A DNA stretch of 64,000 nucleotides from Rotaria socialis (lineage: Eukaryota > Rotifera > Eurotatoria > Philodinida > Philodinidae). The notes beneath the pieces were generated by a model that was given only the letters and a program-made list of their open reading frames with translations, was not told the origin of the DNA and made no database searches. The translations under genes and the position numbers were made by a program. Positions within the stretch are counted from its first letter, which is position 1; each line of letters starts with the position of its first letter. Below, in pieces: positions 14,101-25,532 of the stretch. Where the stretch lies: assembly GCA_905331475.1 (NCBI GenBank), contig CAJNYU010002713.1:62001-126000 (forward strand), written 5' to 3'.

Positions 14101-14396
14101 AGTGTAGTATAACCATCACAACTAGTTTGAAATGAAACGCGGTTTCTAATATATTATTCAAGCTGGTCGTCATCTTCACACCAGTAGCGATCTTGAAGCT
14201 GGCAATCGCAATTTCCATTATTGACGAGAGATGCATGAATGTATGTGTTAGTTACTTCACATTTAAAATGATTTTTTCAGTGTCTTATTACATTAGCATT
14301 ATTGATGTATGTGCTATTTTCATCATCTCTGTGAGAACAGTAATCATTAACGTCCATGAGACACTTCCCTGAAATGCACTTAAATGATTTAAGACA
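11180..14396 (-). pseudogene. Decayed LDLa/EGF-repeat 7TM receptor
   Basis: Remnant of a multidomain rhodopsin-like receptor, read right to left. LDL-receptor A-type modules come first (about 14380-14260 with CLKSFKCISGKCL, 14180-14000 with ECEQWLCGNIYTRCDDS, 13990-13640 with DNTVDCLGGTDEP). Next are EGF modules (12905-12700: CICPNHKFGRRC, CQHGGQCIP, YHCICPQGYMRDRC; 12260-12100). A seven-helix region follows from about 12030 to 11190 (VSLVLTLVFRLIGYIDDILT, FLTMDQWLNACVATERTVTV, TWCIVTYSPSLTVYNSFVQT, FLAPFMINLVAAVILI, LFLIG/ISLLPPMFTFAAF). The frame breaks repeatedly: stops at 11397-11399, 11244-11246 and 14004-14006 (the last at a position expected to be Trp in the LDLa Asp-Cys motif), a frame change near 11720-11760, and others between the EGF blocks. 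Introns cannot explain stops lying inside continuous motifs. No ligand can be inferred. Confidence 0.8.
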
Positions 14397-14404
14397 CTGA
14401 TACA

Positions 14405-15054
14405 TAGTGTACCGTATTGGAGTCGGAATCGGACTTCTAATCGTGAAAAAATATTTTCCGGAGTCGGAATCGGAGTAAAAAATGGCACCGGAATTCGATT
14501 TCTACTCTGACGAAGCTGAAGTAGTAGAAAATAAAATAAATTTTTTGTGAGTTAACGTTTGAACTATATTACTACAAAAATCACATCATCTGACTTTCGC
14601 TTAGATACAAGTTTATTCATGAGTATATTGTATACAATGAACAAAGATATGCTAATTTTAATTTTATAAATAAATCTTAAGCAAAAATAATGGTACAAGA
14701 AAAATATTGACATTAACCATTAGTATAAAGAAAAAATGAAATTATACTAATCAAGAAAATTCTCTTCATTAGAATCATTGAAACTATCGTCGACATCGAG
14801 ACATAATTGTTCAGGAGCTGTGCAGGTCGATTCTTCAGAAGATAGTGTTGTTGTCGATGACATTGATGCTGTTCGTTCCTAATTGATTCGTTTACTTATA
14901 TATCCTTTCAGAATATCAAACATTTGATACGAATTAGATGTTACTAAGCTGCAAAAAAAGTCCGGGTTTTCAGGAGTTGGAAGCAGAATCGAAAAACGTT
15001 TTTCGAAATCGGGTCAGGTTTAGGAATCAAAAAGTGCGACTCCGCTGATCACTA
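14405..15054. mobile_element. hAT-type DNA transposon remnant with 8 bp TSD
   Basis: A 650 bp insertion flanked by the direct repeat CTGATACA (14397-14404 and 15055-15062). The ends are imperfect inverted repeats: TAGTGTACCGTATTGGAGTC on the left, and TAGTGATCAGCGGAGTCG reading inward from the right. GGAGTCGGAATCGG-like subrepeats lie just inside both ends. An 8 bp duplication with TAGTG/CAGTG ends fits hAT elements. The interior has no intact transposase. On the minus strand there is a short acidic, Ser-rich reading frame (about 14940-14745) with one in-frame stop, possibly a transposase remnant. Receptor-derived LDLa sequence directly abuts the left TSD. Confidence 0.68.
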
Positions 15055-15062
15055 CTGATACA

Positions 15063-17821
15063 ACATTCATGACATTATATGTTGCATAATTGAGATATAC
15101 TGTTTGTAGGCGCACACTAAAACCTCTTCAAAGTGGTCTTCAAAAGTTCAGAATCGCCTATTCTAACATATAATGCAATGCGAAATGCTAGTTAGAAACG
15201 ATTGAAGAGCTGATTTTCATTTAGGGGCGTTTTATGTACAAAGTGTTTCCCTTCCTTTGATTGGATATCGGTAAACAAACGCGTGAGAAACTAGAAATAA
15301 AACACATTCAACAGCATCATTCATCAGGTTACTATTTTTTCCTAATTTATGTTTGATTTTTATATGTTCTCGACGATGTGAGTATCACTGAGATAGATAC
15401 TAGGTTTACTTTTTCTCCGATTTTTTTTCAGGATGATTTTGTTTTCTTTCTACCATAAGTCATAACAAAAGAAATATCACTAGTTCGATTACTTTTCCTC
15501 TGTTCATGATGATACATAGTGTATCCATAACTATTGAAACTTCATCGTATTAGTCGGTTGGATGGATTTTCATTCTCGATTGAAATAAAATAGTGAATTA
15601 TTAAATTGTAAAATCTGGGTTGAAGAATGTGGAAAAACAATTGAATTTTAACTTTTGCCGATGCAGAAATGTAGAAAAAATTTCAGTAAATTAATGTATG
15701 CTTAGAAATCCACAAGCAAATATTTGACAGAACTGAAAATTGAGGTTAGCACAATCTTTTGAATGTATCGAAAAATGTTTAGAATATAAAAGAAAACATT
15801 TCTAGACAACAAGTATCTTGATGAATATTTTTCTGAAAAGCAAATATCGATGATCACAATTTTATTGGTAGAAAAAGAATCGATTTCAAACAGGATATGA
15901 TCGTATTCCCCGTCTCGATTACTAGAGCAACATCCAAAGATCTGAAGCTAACCAAACTGTTCGAGTAAGTTCAAGTTGCAATTCTGACACACGTAAAATA
16001 TTAGTTCCAGATTGATAACTCGTTCTGTGATTCATTTAGATTTTAAATAAAAGTTCTTAAATATGAATTTGCACTACGTTAATCTCTGCTAAACTTTTTT
16101 ATTTTTATTGTGAACAACTTTCATTTGAGTGTAAACAGTAATCGTTTAGTAGATGTACACAGATGGTACACGAAAATATTACTCATCTCTTAGTCAAATG
16201 GAGAATCATCAAGTGAAAATAAACCTGATGGCCTATAGTGGTTTTATGCTATCAATTTGTACCTATTTTTTTAATAGCATATCTACCGATTACATTCTTT
16301 TATATGATCTGTCAATGGGACCCGCTTGTGAGAATGATTTTGCCAATCTACAGATGTACCCGAACTTGATTGGTTTTGGTAGCTATCTCTCTGCTTCTCT
16401 CGATAAATTTCGAAAGGAAAATCATTAAAAAAATACTGAATATAAATTAGAAGCAATAGGGTAATATCATTACCCTACCATTTGGTGAAATAAGCCATGA
16501 TTCATAAAAAAAGCCAGTCTTCTGAAATAAATCCAATTCAATTACGCTTTAAACAACAAGCTTCTGGCTACATTTTACTCAGATTAGATTGACCTATCTC
16601 ATGTAGAAATAGATTATTTTCAATCTCTTCAAAATGATTAATTAGTGAAATTCAATCAGAACTCGCTGGCGTATATGCAGCAAAGATTAAAAAACGAAAT
16701 TCATAAGCTTGAATTTGACTAGATTCAAGCAGTCCGTTGAATTCTAAGTTTACTAATAAAGAAACAAAATGTAAAGAACATGGATTGTCGCTGGACGTTT
16801 TTTTGAATACTCTATACAACGGAATACGAAGAGTCATCGTAAGGGACAATTTTTCTATCCTATTTTTATTTCATTCAGAACTCTTTTCTAATGCAATTGC
16901 TCGTATAAAATTAAAACTCATATTTCTTTCATAGTACTCTTATCATCTAAACCATGACTTCAGGTGAATGGTTGCTAGAACAATTCGTATTAGGTTTTCT
17001 CTTCTTTCTTTTTCTATTTCTTATCAATGCATCAAATGATAAGTGAATCATGTGTCTTTATTTCTCATTTGCTTTGTTAAATATCAATTTACATTCTTCA
17101 CTATAAAGAATAAATGAGCATAGAAGTTTCTGTTTGTCTTAAATTACAACAAATTTGTTGCTTCTTTTAATTGAAATTTTTCTTGCACAAAAACTAAACT
17201 ATTTTTATATACTCTTTAGTTAGTGCGAGACAGAATGAATCAAAGAGTCAATGCAAGTGATTGTCGCTTAATGAGATGTTTAGTAATAGTCATTCAACTG
17301 GAATTACTCTTGTTCCTGCTTTCGCCTTCATCAATATACAGGATTTACAATCATCGATCCGTCAGAATACTCTTTGATACTCGGGGTCATATATTCATCG
17401 AAAATGAAAACAGAACTACGCAAAAACGACAGATTATTTTCGAGAAGTATTACTTTAATTTATGCGCTGATATGACACTTTTTGAGAGGAAATCGTTTTT
17501 TATGACTCATGAAACAAACGAATTGGCTATAATAATTATCCAATGAAATGTTTGCTACTGAAAAAGGTCTTTCAAATGACATCATCAGGAGGCGATGCTT
17601 TTTTTCCCTTCAGTCAATCATCTGATTATTCAAGGACAATAAATAGTCTGATGAAAGTAATAGTTTCCTCTAAAACATCGCCGACGCGCATAACAAATTA
17701 TTAAGCGATACACCTACTCCATTTTGACTCAGAAACCAATCACGCTGTTCATCGACGTCAACATTATACTTTATTCATAAAGGAAAATTTTATTATTTTG
17801 CTCTAGTATTTTTTTTCAAAC
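15063..17821. other. Intergenic, no supported gene
   Basis: 2.76 kb of AT-rich sequence. It holds two ORFs of 91 and 107 codons (16153-16428 and 17223-17546) with no recognisable domain, conserved neighbourhood or clear splice context; the second has one hydrophobic segment. I do not call either a gene. The last 100 bp presumably hold the TBCC promoter. Confidence 0.45.
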
Positions 17822-18478
17822 ATGGAATCAACTGATGAAAGTGAGCCATGCCCTCAAACGAAACAACACGAGCAAGACCATCTGTCGATGAAACCTCAAA
17901 TTGAAGATTTGTTTAGTAAGCTTTCCGCAACAGAAGAATTACATTCAATTTCAGACAACATGGTTAATGTTATCAATAAACATGATGAACTCATTCATTT
18001 CGAGTCCAATGACGTAAACGGAAAAGATATTGCAATGGAAAATTTAGAACATTGTGAAATATTTGTAAAAGGTATTCCATCATCACTGCATATTAAAAAT
18101 CTTCATGGTTGTGTTATAATTGCCGGTCCTTGTTCAAGAACAGTCGAAATCGATGAATGCCATCAATGTGAGTTCGCCATAGCTTGTCAACAATTAAATG
18201 TTCATACCAGTGATGAATGCGACTTCTATGTTCATATCACAGCAAAACCAATTATTGAAGATTGTCATCATTGTAGATTTGCTCCGTATAATGTTGAATA
18301 TCAATCAAAACAAACGGATATAGCTCAGAGCGGTCTCGTGTGGACTATAGACTATTGGAATGATGTTTTAGATTGCACTCATCTTTTACCAGGTGTTCAT
18401 TCACCAAATTGGCAAACCATTGAGGAAGAAGAACGAAAAGGATGGTCACTCGATGTATCATCTCATCACCTTTTCTAG
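17822..18478 (+). CDS. TBCC: Tubulin-binding cofactor C domain protein
   Basis: Single-exon gene of 218 codons. The C-terminal two thirds (residues 65-212) are a TBCC/C-CAP beta-helix: LEHCEIFVKGIPSSLHIKNL, CVIIAGPCSRTVEIDECHQC, EFAIACQQL, AKPIIEDCHHCRFAPYNVEY, YWNDVLDCTHLL, SPNWQTIEEEERKGW. This is a close motif-by-motif match to tubulin cofactor C, the GTPase activator for beta-tubulin in the cofactor C/D/E heterodimer assembly complex. The N-terminal spectrin-like domain of vertebrate TBCC (about 346 aa in human) is reduced to about 50 weakly helical residues. At the arginine-finger position (CQQLR in TBCC, QQFR in RP2) the protein has Asn126 (CQQLNVH; codon 18197-18199), so GAP activity is doubtful. 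ATG 17822 is the first in frame. The absence of introns is unusual for this window. Confidence 0.88.
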   Translation: MESTDESEPCPQTKQHEQDHLSMKPQIEDLFSKLSATEELHSISDNMVNVINKHDELIHFESNDVNGKDIAMENLEHCEIFVKGIPSSLHIKNLHGCVIIAGPCSRTVEIDECHQCEFAIACQQLNVHTSDECDFYVHITAKPIIEDCHHCRFAPYNVEYQSKQTDIAQSGLVWTIDYWNDVLDCTHLLPGVHSPNWQTIEEEERKGWSLDVSSHHLF

Positions 18479-19213
18479 GGAAACGATAGATATATTTTAT
18501 TGTTTTCTTTCTGTAAAAACTGTAACTGTTTTTTTCTAAACGGGTCGAATATAAATTGCTGTTCATTTTACATTATTTCTTTTGTATTCGAATTACAAGA
18601 GCAAAGTATTTAATGATAGGAATTGTATATGAGCGTATTTAGACAAAACAAAAATTATTATTATTAGGAATATTATGGGACAGTTTCTTTCTTTTTGAAA
18701 TCCTATTCTATTTTGCATGTCTTGTTCGTGTACTCTTTCTTTATTGACTCATAAAGCACAGATCGAAAATCTTTCTATATATTTTTTTCTTTCGTATTTC
18801 TGCATGCAGAATTTATGCAAGTTGTAGGCTAGAGTAGATTTTTTTTTTCTTGAAGTTCTAAATCGTACAGAAAATAGCTTTCTAGAAGATAACGCATCGA
18901 TGTGATTCATACAATAGCCGATTGAAATTTTATTGAACGTCCCGATTAACAGACAGAATCTGGCATTTTTTAGTCTATTTATGATCAAGATTTGACATAA
19001 AATTTTAATTTTAATTAATATGAATCTTGTCGACATCTAATCTTTCAGAAAATAATTTTTTCCTATAAAGTCGTACATATTTTATTTTATTTTTATCCAA
19101 TTGTCAAGAATACTTTTCTTTTAAGTTTTTTTTTTCTTTTTGAAATAAAATATTGTGTAGTTCAACGTTTGAATCATATATATTCCGGATGTTTTTAGAC
19201 GATCGATAAGTAT
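18479..19213. other. TBCC 3' flank / GMPS 5' flank
   Basis: 735 bp, strongly T-rich on the plus strand. The antisense ORF at 18749-19036 has no similarity that I recognise. No other feature seen. Confidence 0.5.
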
Positions 19214-21631
19214 ATGATAATGAGCGAGTGTCAACAACATTTCGATGACTATGATAAAGTGGCTATACTCGATGCTGGTTCACAATATGCTAAAGTTATT
19301 GATCGTCGAATACGTGAACTAGCAGTTCATTCTGAACTTTTACCATTACAAACATCAGTCAGCGAATTACTTGCACATCAATATAAAGCAGTTATCATTA
19401 CGGGTAGTCCAGGTTCGGTGAACGATTTGAATCCGGTATATTATGATCCAAAACTATTCGAATGTAATTTACCAATATTGGGTATTTGTTATGGATTACA
19501 CATGTTAAATAAACAACGTGGCGGTACGATTATACGGCAATCTGTACGAGAAGATGGTCAATTTCAAGTTGAACTTAATGTAAACGAATGTCCGCTTTTT
19601 AAAGATATGAAACAATTAGAAAATGTTTTATTGACACATGGAGATAGTATTGGACAACTCGGTGAAAATTTAATATCTATTGGTACCAGTGAATCATTTA
19701 TTGTTGCATGTGCTGATAAAGAAAAGCCGCTTTATGGAGTTCAATTTCATCCGGAGGTAAATTAAACCGATTAATATAAAAATTAAAACAGTACTTTCAT
19801 GTTTCACAGAAGACGATTGCTAAGATTTCATGTATCATAATTTTCTTTTCCTTAATTAAGGTTGATCTAACAGAAAATGGCCTACAAGTATTTAAAAATT
19901 TCCTTTTTGACATCGCTCATTGCCGAGCAACATTTACCATGGGTTGCCGAATTGAAGAAGCTTTCAATAATATTCGATCGTTTGTGAAAGATCAACCAGT
20001 TTTTGTTCTTTGTAGTGGTGGCGTTGATAGTTCTGTTTGTGCTGCTCTATTAACTCGTGCTTTGCCAGTTGAACAAGTGAAAATCGTCACTATCGACAAT
20101 GGATTCTTACGACATAATGAAAGTCATGAAATCCGAACCACACTGTCTCAATTTGCAACTGTTAATTATATCGATGCTAGTCAACGTTTTTCTCAAGCAA
20201 AAACTTATGTTCGAGCAAAACCAAAATTATTATCGAATGAAAAAAAGTCAACATCACAACGACGCACATCAATAGCAACGAATTGTTTAAGTTTATTTGA
20301 TGCTGATTTATTACTTGAAGAAACTTTACCATTAAGCGAAGAAATCGATCCTGAACATAAACGAAAAATTATCGGTGATACATTTATTAGAGTTGTACAA
20401 GAGTTTCTACGTGATAATAATTTTACATTTGATGATATTATTTTGGCGCAAGGCACTTTAAGACCTGATTTGATTGAAAGTGCATCGCATCTAGCGTGCC
20501 AAGGTGGCCATGCCGATGCAATTAAAACACATCATAATGATTCACCAATGGTACGCGAATTACGTAAATTAGATCGTGTTATAGAGCCATTAAAAGAATT
20601 TCATAAAGATGAAGTACGACAAATTGGTTTAACGTTAGGACTTCATGCTGATGTTATCTATCGGCATCCATTTCCTGGACCTGGTCTAGCCATACGAATT
20701 TTATGCATTGATGACCCTCATATGCCAGTAGAATCTTTTCCACAAACATCGTCATTATTAAAAACAATAATTAATTATTCAACGATGTTTGAAAAACAGG
20801 ATGATTTATTAACAAAATTAGATAAGGTTTTTACTGAGAACGAAAAAGGCTTTCTGAAAAGTTTTACATCATCTGATAAACATGATTATACATCAGTATT
20901 ACTTCCAGTAAGTTCGATCAAATAAAACTTCGAATTTCTTTTAATAGGATTTTCTATAGATTCGAAGTGTCGGTGTGCAAGGTGATGCTCGTACATATAG
21001 TTTTGCTGCAGCCATCAGTTCAAATGATGAAAATCCAAATTGGAATGAATTATTTATTCTTGCTCGAATGATAACGAAAGCCTGTCATGAAATTAATCGA
21101 ATTGTTTATATTCTTGTAATTATTTTAAAAGATTTTATCTTGCTGCTCTTATTTGAGACATTATTTTAGGGTAAAAAAATTCTGGATTCCGAAATAACAC
21201 AAGTTACACGTACTACATTAACGCCAGATATTATCGATAAAGCTCGTGCTTGTGATTATCATGCTATGATAATTATGAAGCAATACGGTGCCTATAATTC
21301 AATTAGTCAAATGCCTGTTGTATTGATACCAATAGAATTTGATAGAGAAATAAATTTGAATGAACACGTTCAATCCAATAACAGTAGTCAACATTCAGTT
21401 GTTTTACGTACATTTCTAACCAAAGACTTCATGACTGGAACATCAGCTATACCTGGCGAAACATTTCCCGCTGCAATGCTGAATAAAATGTGTGAAACAA
21501 TTAAAAGCGAGGTACCAGGTATAAGTCGAATTCTGTACGATTTGACATCAAAGCCTCCAGGTAAAACGAAAAACATTATTTTTTTCTTTTGTTCTAATTT
21601 TCTTCTTCTAGCTACAACTGAATGGGAATGA
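19214..21631 (+). CDS. GMPS: GMP synthase (glutamine-hydrolysing)
   Basis: Converts XMP, glutamine and ATP to GMP, the last step of de novo guanine nucleotide synthesis in the cytosol. Exon 1 (19214-19756) is the class I glutamine amidotransferase domain: VAILDAGSQYAKVIDRRIRE, the ITGSPGSVND oxyanion region, nucleophile Cys in LGICYGLHMLN, and His/Glu in YGVQFHPE. Exon 2 (19861-20908) holds the ATP-pyrophosphatase P-loop VLCSGGVDSSVCAALLTRA, the long animal-type insertion, AQGTLRPDLIESAS, and RHPFPGPGLAIRIL. Exons 3-5 (20960-21116, 21171-21560, 21612-21631) give RSVGVQGDARTYSFAAA, ISQMPVVLIPIEFDRE, FLTKDFMTGTSAIPG, and the C-terminus LYDLTSKPP/ATTEWE*. The length of about 690 aa fits human GMPS (693 aa). 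All catalytic residues are present. Two Met codons (1 and 3) could start translation; the upstream one is used. Confidence 0.96.
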
Positions 21632-22688
21632 AGATTAGCATTTATTTGATCGCGAATGTTTGAACCCAGTGATTTGACATGATAAAAATTTTATTTTTTT
21701 TAAACGTTGTATTGTCTTTATCTCACAACCAAAATAGTTCACCTACTTTATTTTTCTCTGAAAAACTTATCTCATAAGAATGTCAAAGCGAATGCATTTA
21801 AACATCAAAACAACCATCATTATATTGCCGCATTTGTTTGGATATACGTAGTGATTAGCTATTTCAATATTGTTTTTTACTCACATTGTGTTATTTTTTT
21901 AAATAAAATAATATGATACACATCGACTAGAAGATTCTTTTACTTTTTCAAAATACGCAATAAGTATTTGTTTTCTCAAAGTTCGTTTTGTTTTGCTTGC
22001 TATCAAGTGAGAATAAATAGTTTTCCGATGACAGAAGATTACTACTTAATTATTCTTTGTCAACTTCGCTTTAGTTTTCTGTCATAGAAAAATGATTCAA
22101 TTAATTGCTGGTCCGATAAAATGTAATATAGAATACAAATGACGCGCATGTATAAGATTCTAACAATGAATCATATGTTGTATAGAAGAGGAGAAAATAG
22201 TTTGCTTGTGCCATGATGTTATCTATTAATAGTAATGATTGTCTCATTTGGCATGGGAATTTTTTTGGCTTCTTCTAATGTTTATCGGTTTTCAGGAATG
22301 TATCTGATGCATAGAAATAGTTATCATGGCAGTTGATTTAATGTATATTTACATTGAAATGATAAACCTGAAGAATATTCTCTGGTTGTTAAATGATAAT
22401 CATGACGATTGGATGAATCAGAAAATTCACATTTAGGCTGTTTTCCTTGTCAGAAAATATTGAAAGAATAAACATGAAATAATACGTAGACTGTTTGACT
22501 TTACACTGTTACGTAGATCCATCAGTCCTCTTTTCTGCACGCTGATGATAAGACGTATATTGTGTTATCTATACATTGCCCGCTATTTACTAAAAGTTCA
22601 ATCAAAGACAAAAAAGGTCAAAAAAAAACAAAACCAATATACTAATTACAATATTCTTAAGAAGTCTTGAATCAAAACGCCAATAGCG
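21632..22688. other. Intergenic, no supported gene
   Basis: About 1.06 kb, AT-rich, with a 69-codon ORF (21707-21916) that resembles nothing. No transposon ends recognised. Confidence 0.5.
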
Positions 22689-23094
22689 ATGTCACCACGT
22701 AGAGGTGGAGACCTACGTGATCGGCGGAAAGGTGGACAAGACAATGCACGAATGTGCACACCTAATGTAGGAACCCCTCAACAACCAGCTACTCCAAATG
22801 AAGTACCACCAACTCAAGCAGCAAGAGCTGAATTAGTGATTGCACCACTGATATTGGAAGCAGATTCACTAACTAAAATAAAAATCAATCATCTCATAAA
22901 GAATCACCTTCCGGACGTTAAAGTCTCAAATATCCAAAACAAAATCGTTCAAACACATTTGCACTGTATGCAAATGATGTGAAATCATTCAATCATCTAT
23001 TAAACGAGTTACCATCGGTGATCTATAAAAACGAACAACAGCAATCTACTATATACATTCCACACTCGAGTCAACGTGTTATAGAAACCCACGT
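22689..23094 (+). mobile_element. Truncated LINE-like ORF1 remnant
   Basis: Start of a reading frame with a basic N-terminus (MSPRRGGDLRDRRKGG), a Pro/Thr/Gln-rich linker and VIAPLILEADSLTKIKINHL. A frame change occurs near 22935-22945, after which the other frame reads FALYANDVKSFNHLLNELPS and TIYIPHSSQRVIE, ending at about 23090. The composition and the small nucleic-acid-binding-like fold suggested by the second block recall ORF1 products of non-LTR retrotransposons. This assignment is inference. No reverse transcriptase follows. Similarity to any coding frame ends where the TACGG repeat begins. Confidence 0.42.
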
Positions 23095-23300
23095 CAGAAA
23101 ATACGGTAAGTATACGACCGTTTACGGTGAAAAAACTGTATCTAAACAGACCGCATACGGCGAAAATACGGTATCGTTTACAGTGCCGTATTACTGCATC
23201 CAGTACTACGGGAAAATACGGACAGTTTACTGCCGTAAAGATGTCGTTTTCCTACCGTTTGCTTTCAGAAAACGGACCGTAAATGATATCCGTTTTGATC
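23095..23300. repeat. Degenerate TACGG-rich short repeat
   Basis: The motif AAAATACGG recurs at 23098, 23162 and 23211, each followed within 10-20 bp by GTTTAC and then CCGTA or ACGGT. The period is roughly 50-65 bp. The copies are diverged. The reading frame that crosses it is open but compositionally a repeat. Confidence 0.5.
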
Positions 23301-23497
23301 GAGCTGGGTGGGGTCAAAAAAACATTTTCGTTTTGTGCGAATGAACGTATTTCACTCGTTTTTCGTAATACCCTCATTTCAGTAGAGGGAACAAGCAGCT
23401 ACAGCTTTTTGTCAACGATGTGCTACATGGAAATTGTCAATTCAATCTGTCAAAACAGAACTTATACAATTCAGCCCACGCCCAAGGGAAAACAGCA

Positions 23498-23799
23498 GTG
23501 TCCAAGGACTGAGAAATATGAATTCCTAATGTGCCGAGGAATTGTCAGTGTCGCTCTGATAATTCCTAGAGAAAATGGGAATCAACTATAGGTTCCCTCA
23601 CAGTTCCACCATTCACGAAAGTCGCGATGTTACTGTTTTAAAAATAATTTTTGCATGAAATCATTGATTTTCACAAATTTGCAAGTGAAAATGAGTGTAA
23701 GAGCAAAAATTATCGTGAATATTCCATCTTGTTACCTTTAGTATGCAAGGAACTGTAGGAGAACTGATGAGCAATTCTTAATCTGCAGTCCTTGGACAC
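23498..23799. mobile_element. MITE-like inverted-repeat element, 302 bp
   Basis: Perfect 14 bp terminal inverted repeats: GTGTCCAAGGACTG at 23498-23511 and its complement at 23786-23799. Weaker symmetry continues inward (GAATTCCTAATG against GAATTGCTCAT). There is no coding capacity. No clear target-site duplication was found, so the superfamily is unassigned. Confidence 0.5.
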
Positions 23800-23831
23800 C
23801 CTTCGTTTTTTTATTTAGACATCTCATCAAT

Positions 23832-23923
23832 TCTCCCCAGACAAGTCCCCGGGGACTCACGACAGGGACTCCCCAGGGATTTCGTTATTTTGCGGAGATT
23901 CCCCGGAGAGTCGTCGGGGGAGA
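23832..23923. repeat. GC-rich imperfect inverted repeat
   Basis: Arms TCTCCCCAGACAAGTCCCCG (from 23832, 24 bp) and the complement of 23900-23923 match at about 19 of 24 positions. GGGACTCCCC-type subrepeats lie between them. This is one of the few GC-rich islands in the window. It could form a hairpin or be the terminus of a mobile element. Confidence 0.45.
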
Positions 23924-25532
23924 GTGGATTAGGGTTGTCAAACAAGTTTTACTTCTATCTAAGTTTTCAAACTGAACTATTGTGAACCACTATAAAAAGA
24001 AACTTTACAGAACGGACATAAGACACACGCCACGAGTCCTCTCTTTTTTGCGTTGTTTTTTCTATTCACAGATTTTTATTATTAGTATTATAATAAACTT
24101 CGATGTAGCCGAAAAACCATAGACGCATAAATGTTATCAAGCATGCTTTATTTATGCAAAGCGTTTATAGGCTTAAAATAGAAGTTGTTATGTATTGTCG
24201 AAATATGGGATATTAAAAAGCCATTCTGTATTATTTTAAGATTACTCGGAAAGAAAAACACCAATGAAAGATTAGTAATGCAGTCGTTGACTGAAAACAG
24301 TACGAATTTCAATTGGATCATGAAGAAATCGAGATTATATTTTCATTCCATTCGAGAAATCATAAACTCAAAATATCCCGAGTACGGTAACATTCACTAC
24401 TATATGTAATACTAATGTTATGTTTATACAAAACTTCACCACTAATAGATACTTGACCAAAGTAAGTTTTATGCAGTCATCGTTTGGCATATGTAGAAGA
24501 AGAAAAATAAGAAGGGACGTACTCTTTCAATGATGCGATATTGAACATAATCTATTATATTGGTGAGACACGAATAAGACTTTTCACTACAACTAGTAAC
24601 ATACCCACGCTGTCTCCCATGTCGTCTATCTAGGTCACGAACGAAAGCACTTTCATTATCAACTGATCAAACATGGGAAAAGTGAGGACGTGATCGTACG
24701 TGAAGATAAGACTCTTGTTTCATGTCCACAGTTGCAAAAAATACGATTTATTCATCGAAGATCTGTTCATGCTAAAACTAGATTTTATAATTTATTATTT
24801 TCACTAATAAATGACGACGAGAAAAAGGAAAGAATTTTTCCTGATAATGATTAATTTTGTATTGTAATACAGTTACGTTGGCGTTAGTAATTTCGTATAT
24901 TCTCGACATTGCATGTCATGTTCAATTTCCTCATGTGCTAATTATGATAAGACCCTCTGAAGCAATCTGATTCCTATTGTAAACTTGTGACATCTATGTA
25001 ATAGATATTTCGAGTAAAATATATGCAAATTTTTCATTTTCATTATAAATTTTCATCTATTTTCATCTAATTATGAGATTTCTACTTTTTATATACTTCC
25101 TCCAATGTCACTAATTTACTAATGTCGATTGATCGATTGTGTGTATTACATTTACGTCTGTCTACCTAATAATGTCATCTTGTTTTTGATATATTGTTGT
25201 TTATTTACTTGTACCTTAGATGTACCACTCTGTTGTAGATTATTAGGTCGTTTTTTTCCCATGTCGTGTTAACAAATTAATAATGTTTCATCATCTTTTT
25301 CTTGTAGATCCTTATTTATTTTATTAATCATCCCTTGTTGTTGCTATTGTACAACCCTCAATGGTTCATCTATTTATCTTACCTCTACATTCTCCACTAG
25401 TTTGTTTCAGTCGTCGATGAACACATACAACGATTTCAATATTCATTTGTTAAATACCATTTTATCAGTACATAAAAAACAGCCATATCTTTTTGTTGTT
25501 AATCATTTTAATCATAACAAATTACAGTACAA
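23924..25532. other. Intergenic / SPSB 5' flank
   Basis: 1.6 kb, AT-rich. The 74-codon ORF at 24185-24409 has no recognisable domain. T-rich sequence from 25080 to 25500 probably includes the SPSB promoter and 5' UTR. Confidence 0.45.

Noticed and set aside
16153..16428. 91-codon ORF
   Set aside because: No recognisable motif, no supporting neighbours; possible chance frame.
17223..17546. 107-codon ORF with a hydrophobic segment
   Set aside because: The one hydrophobic stretch is not preceded by a convincing signal peptide, and the rest has no repeat or domain; left uncalled.
20205..20456. Antisense ORF within GMP synthase
   Set aside because: Mirror of a well-supported coding exon.
23095..23300. 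CRISPR-like array
   Set aside because: Unit spacing is irregular, units are diverged, and the host is clearly a eukaryote.
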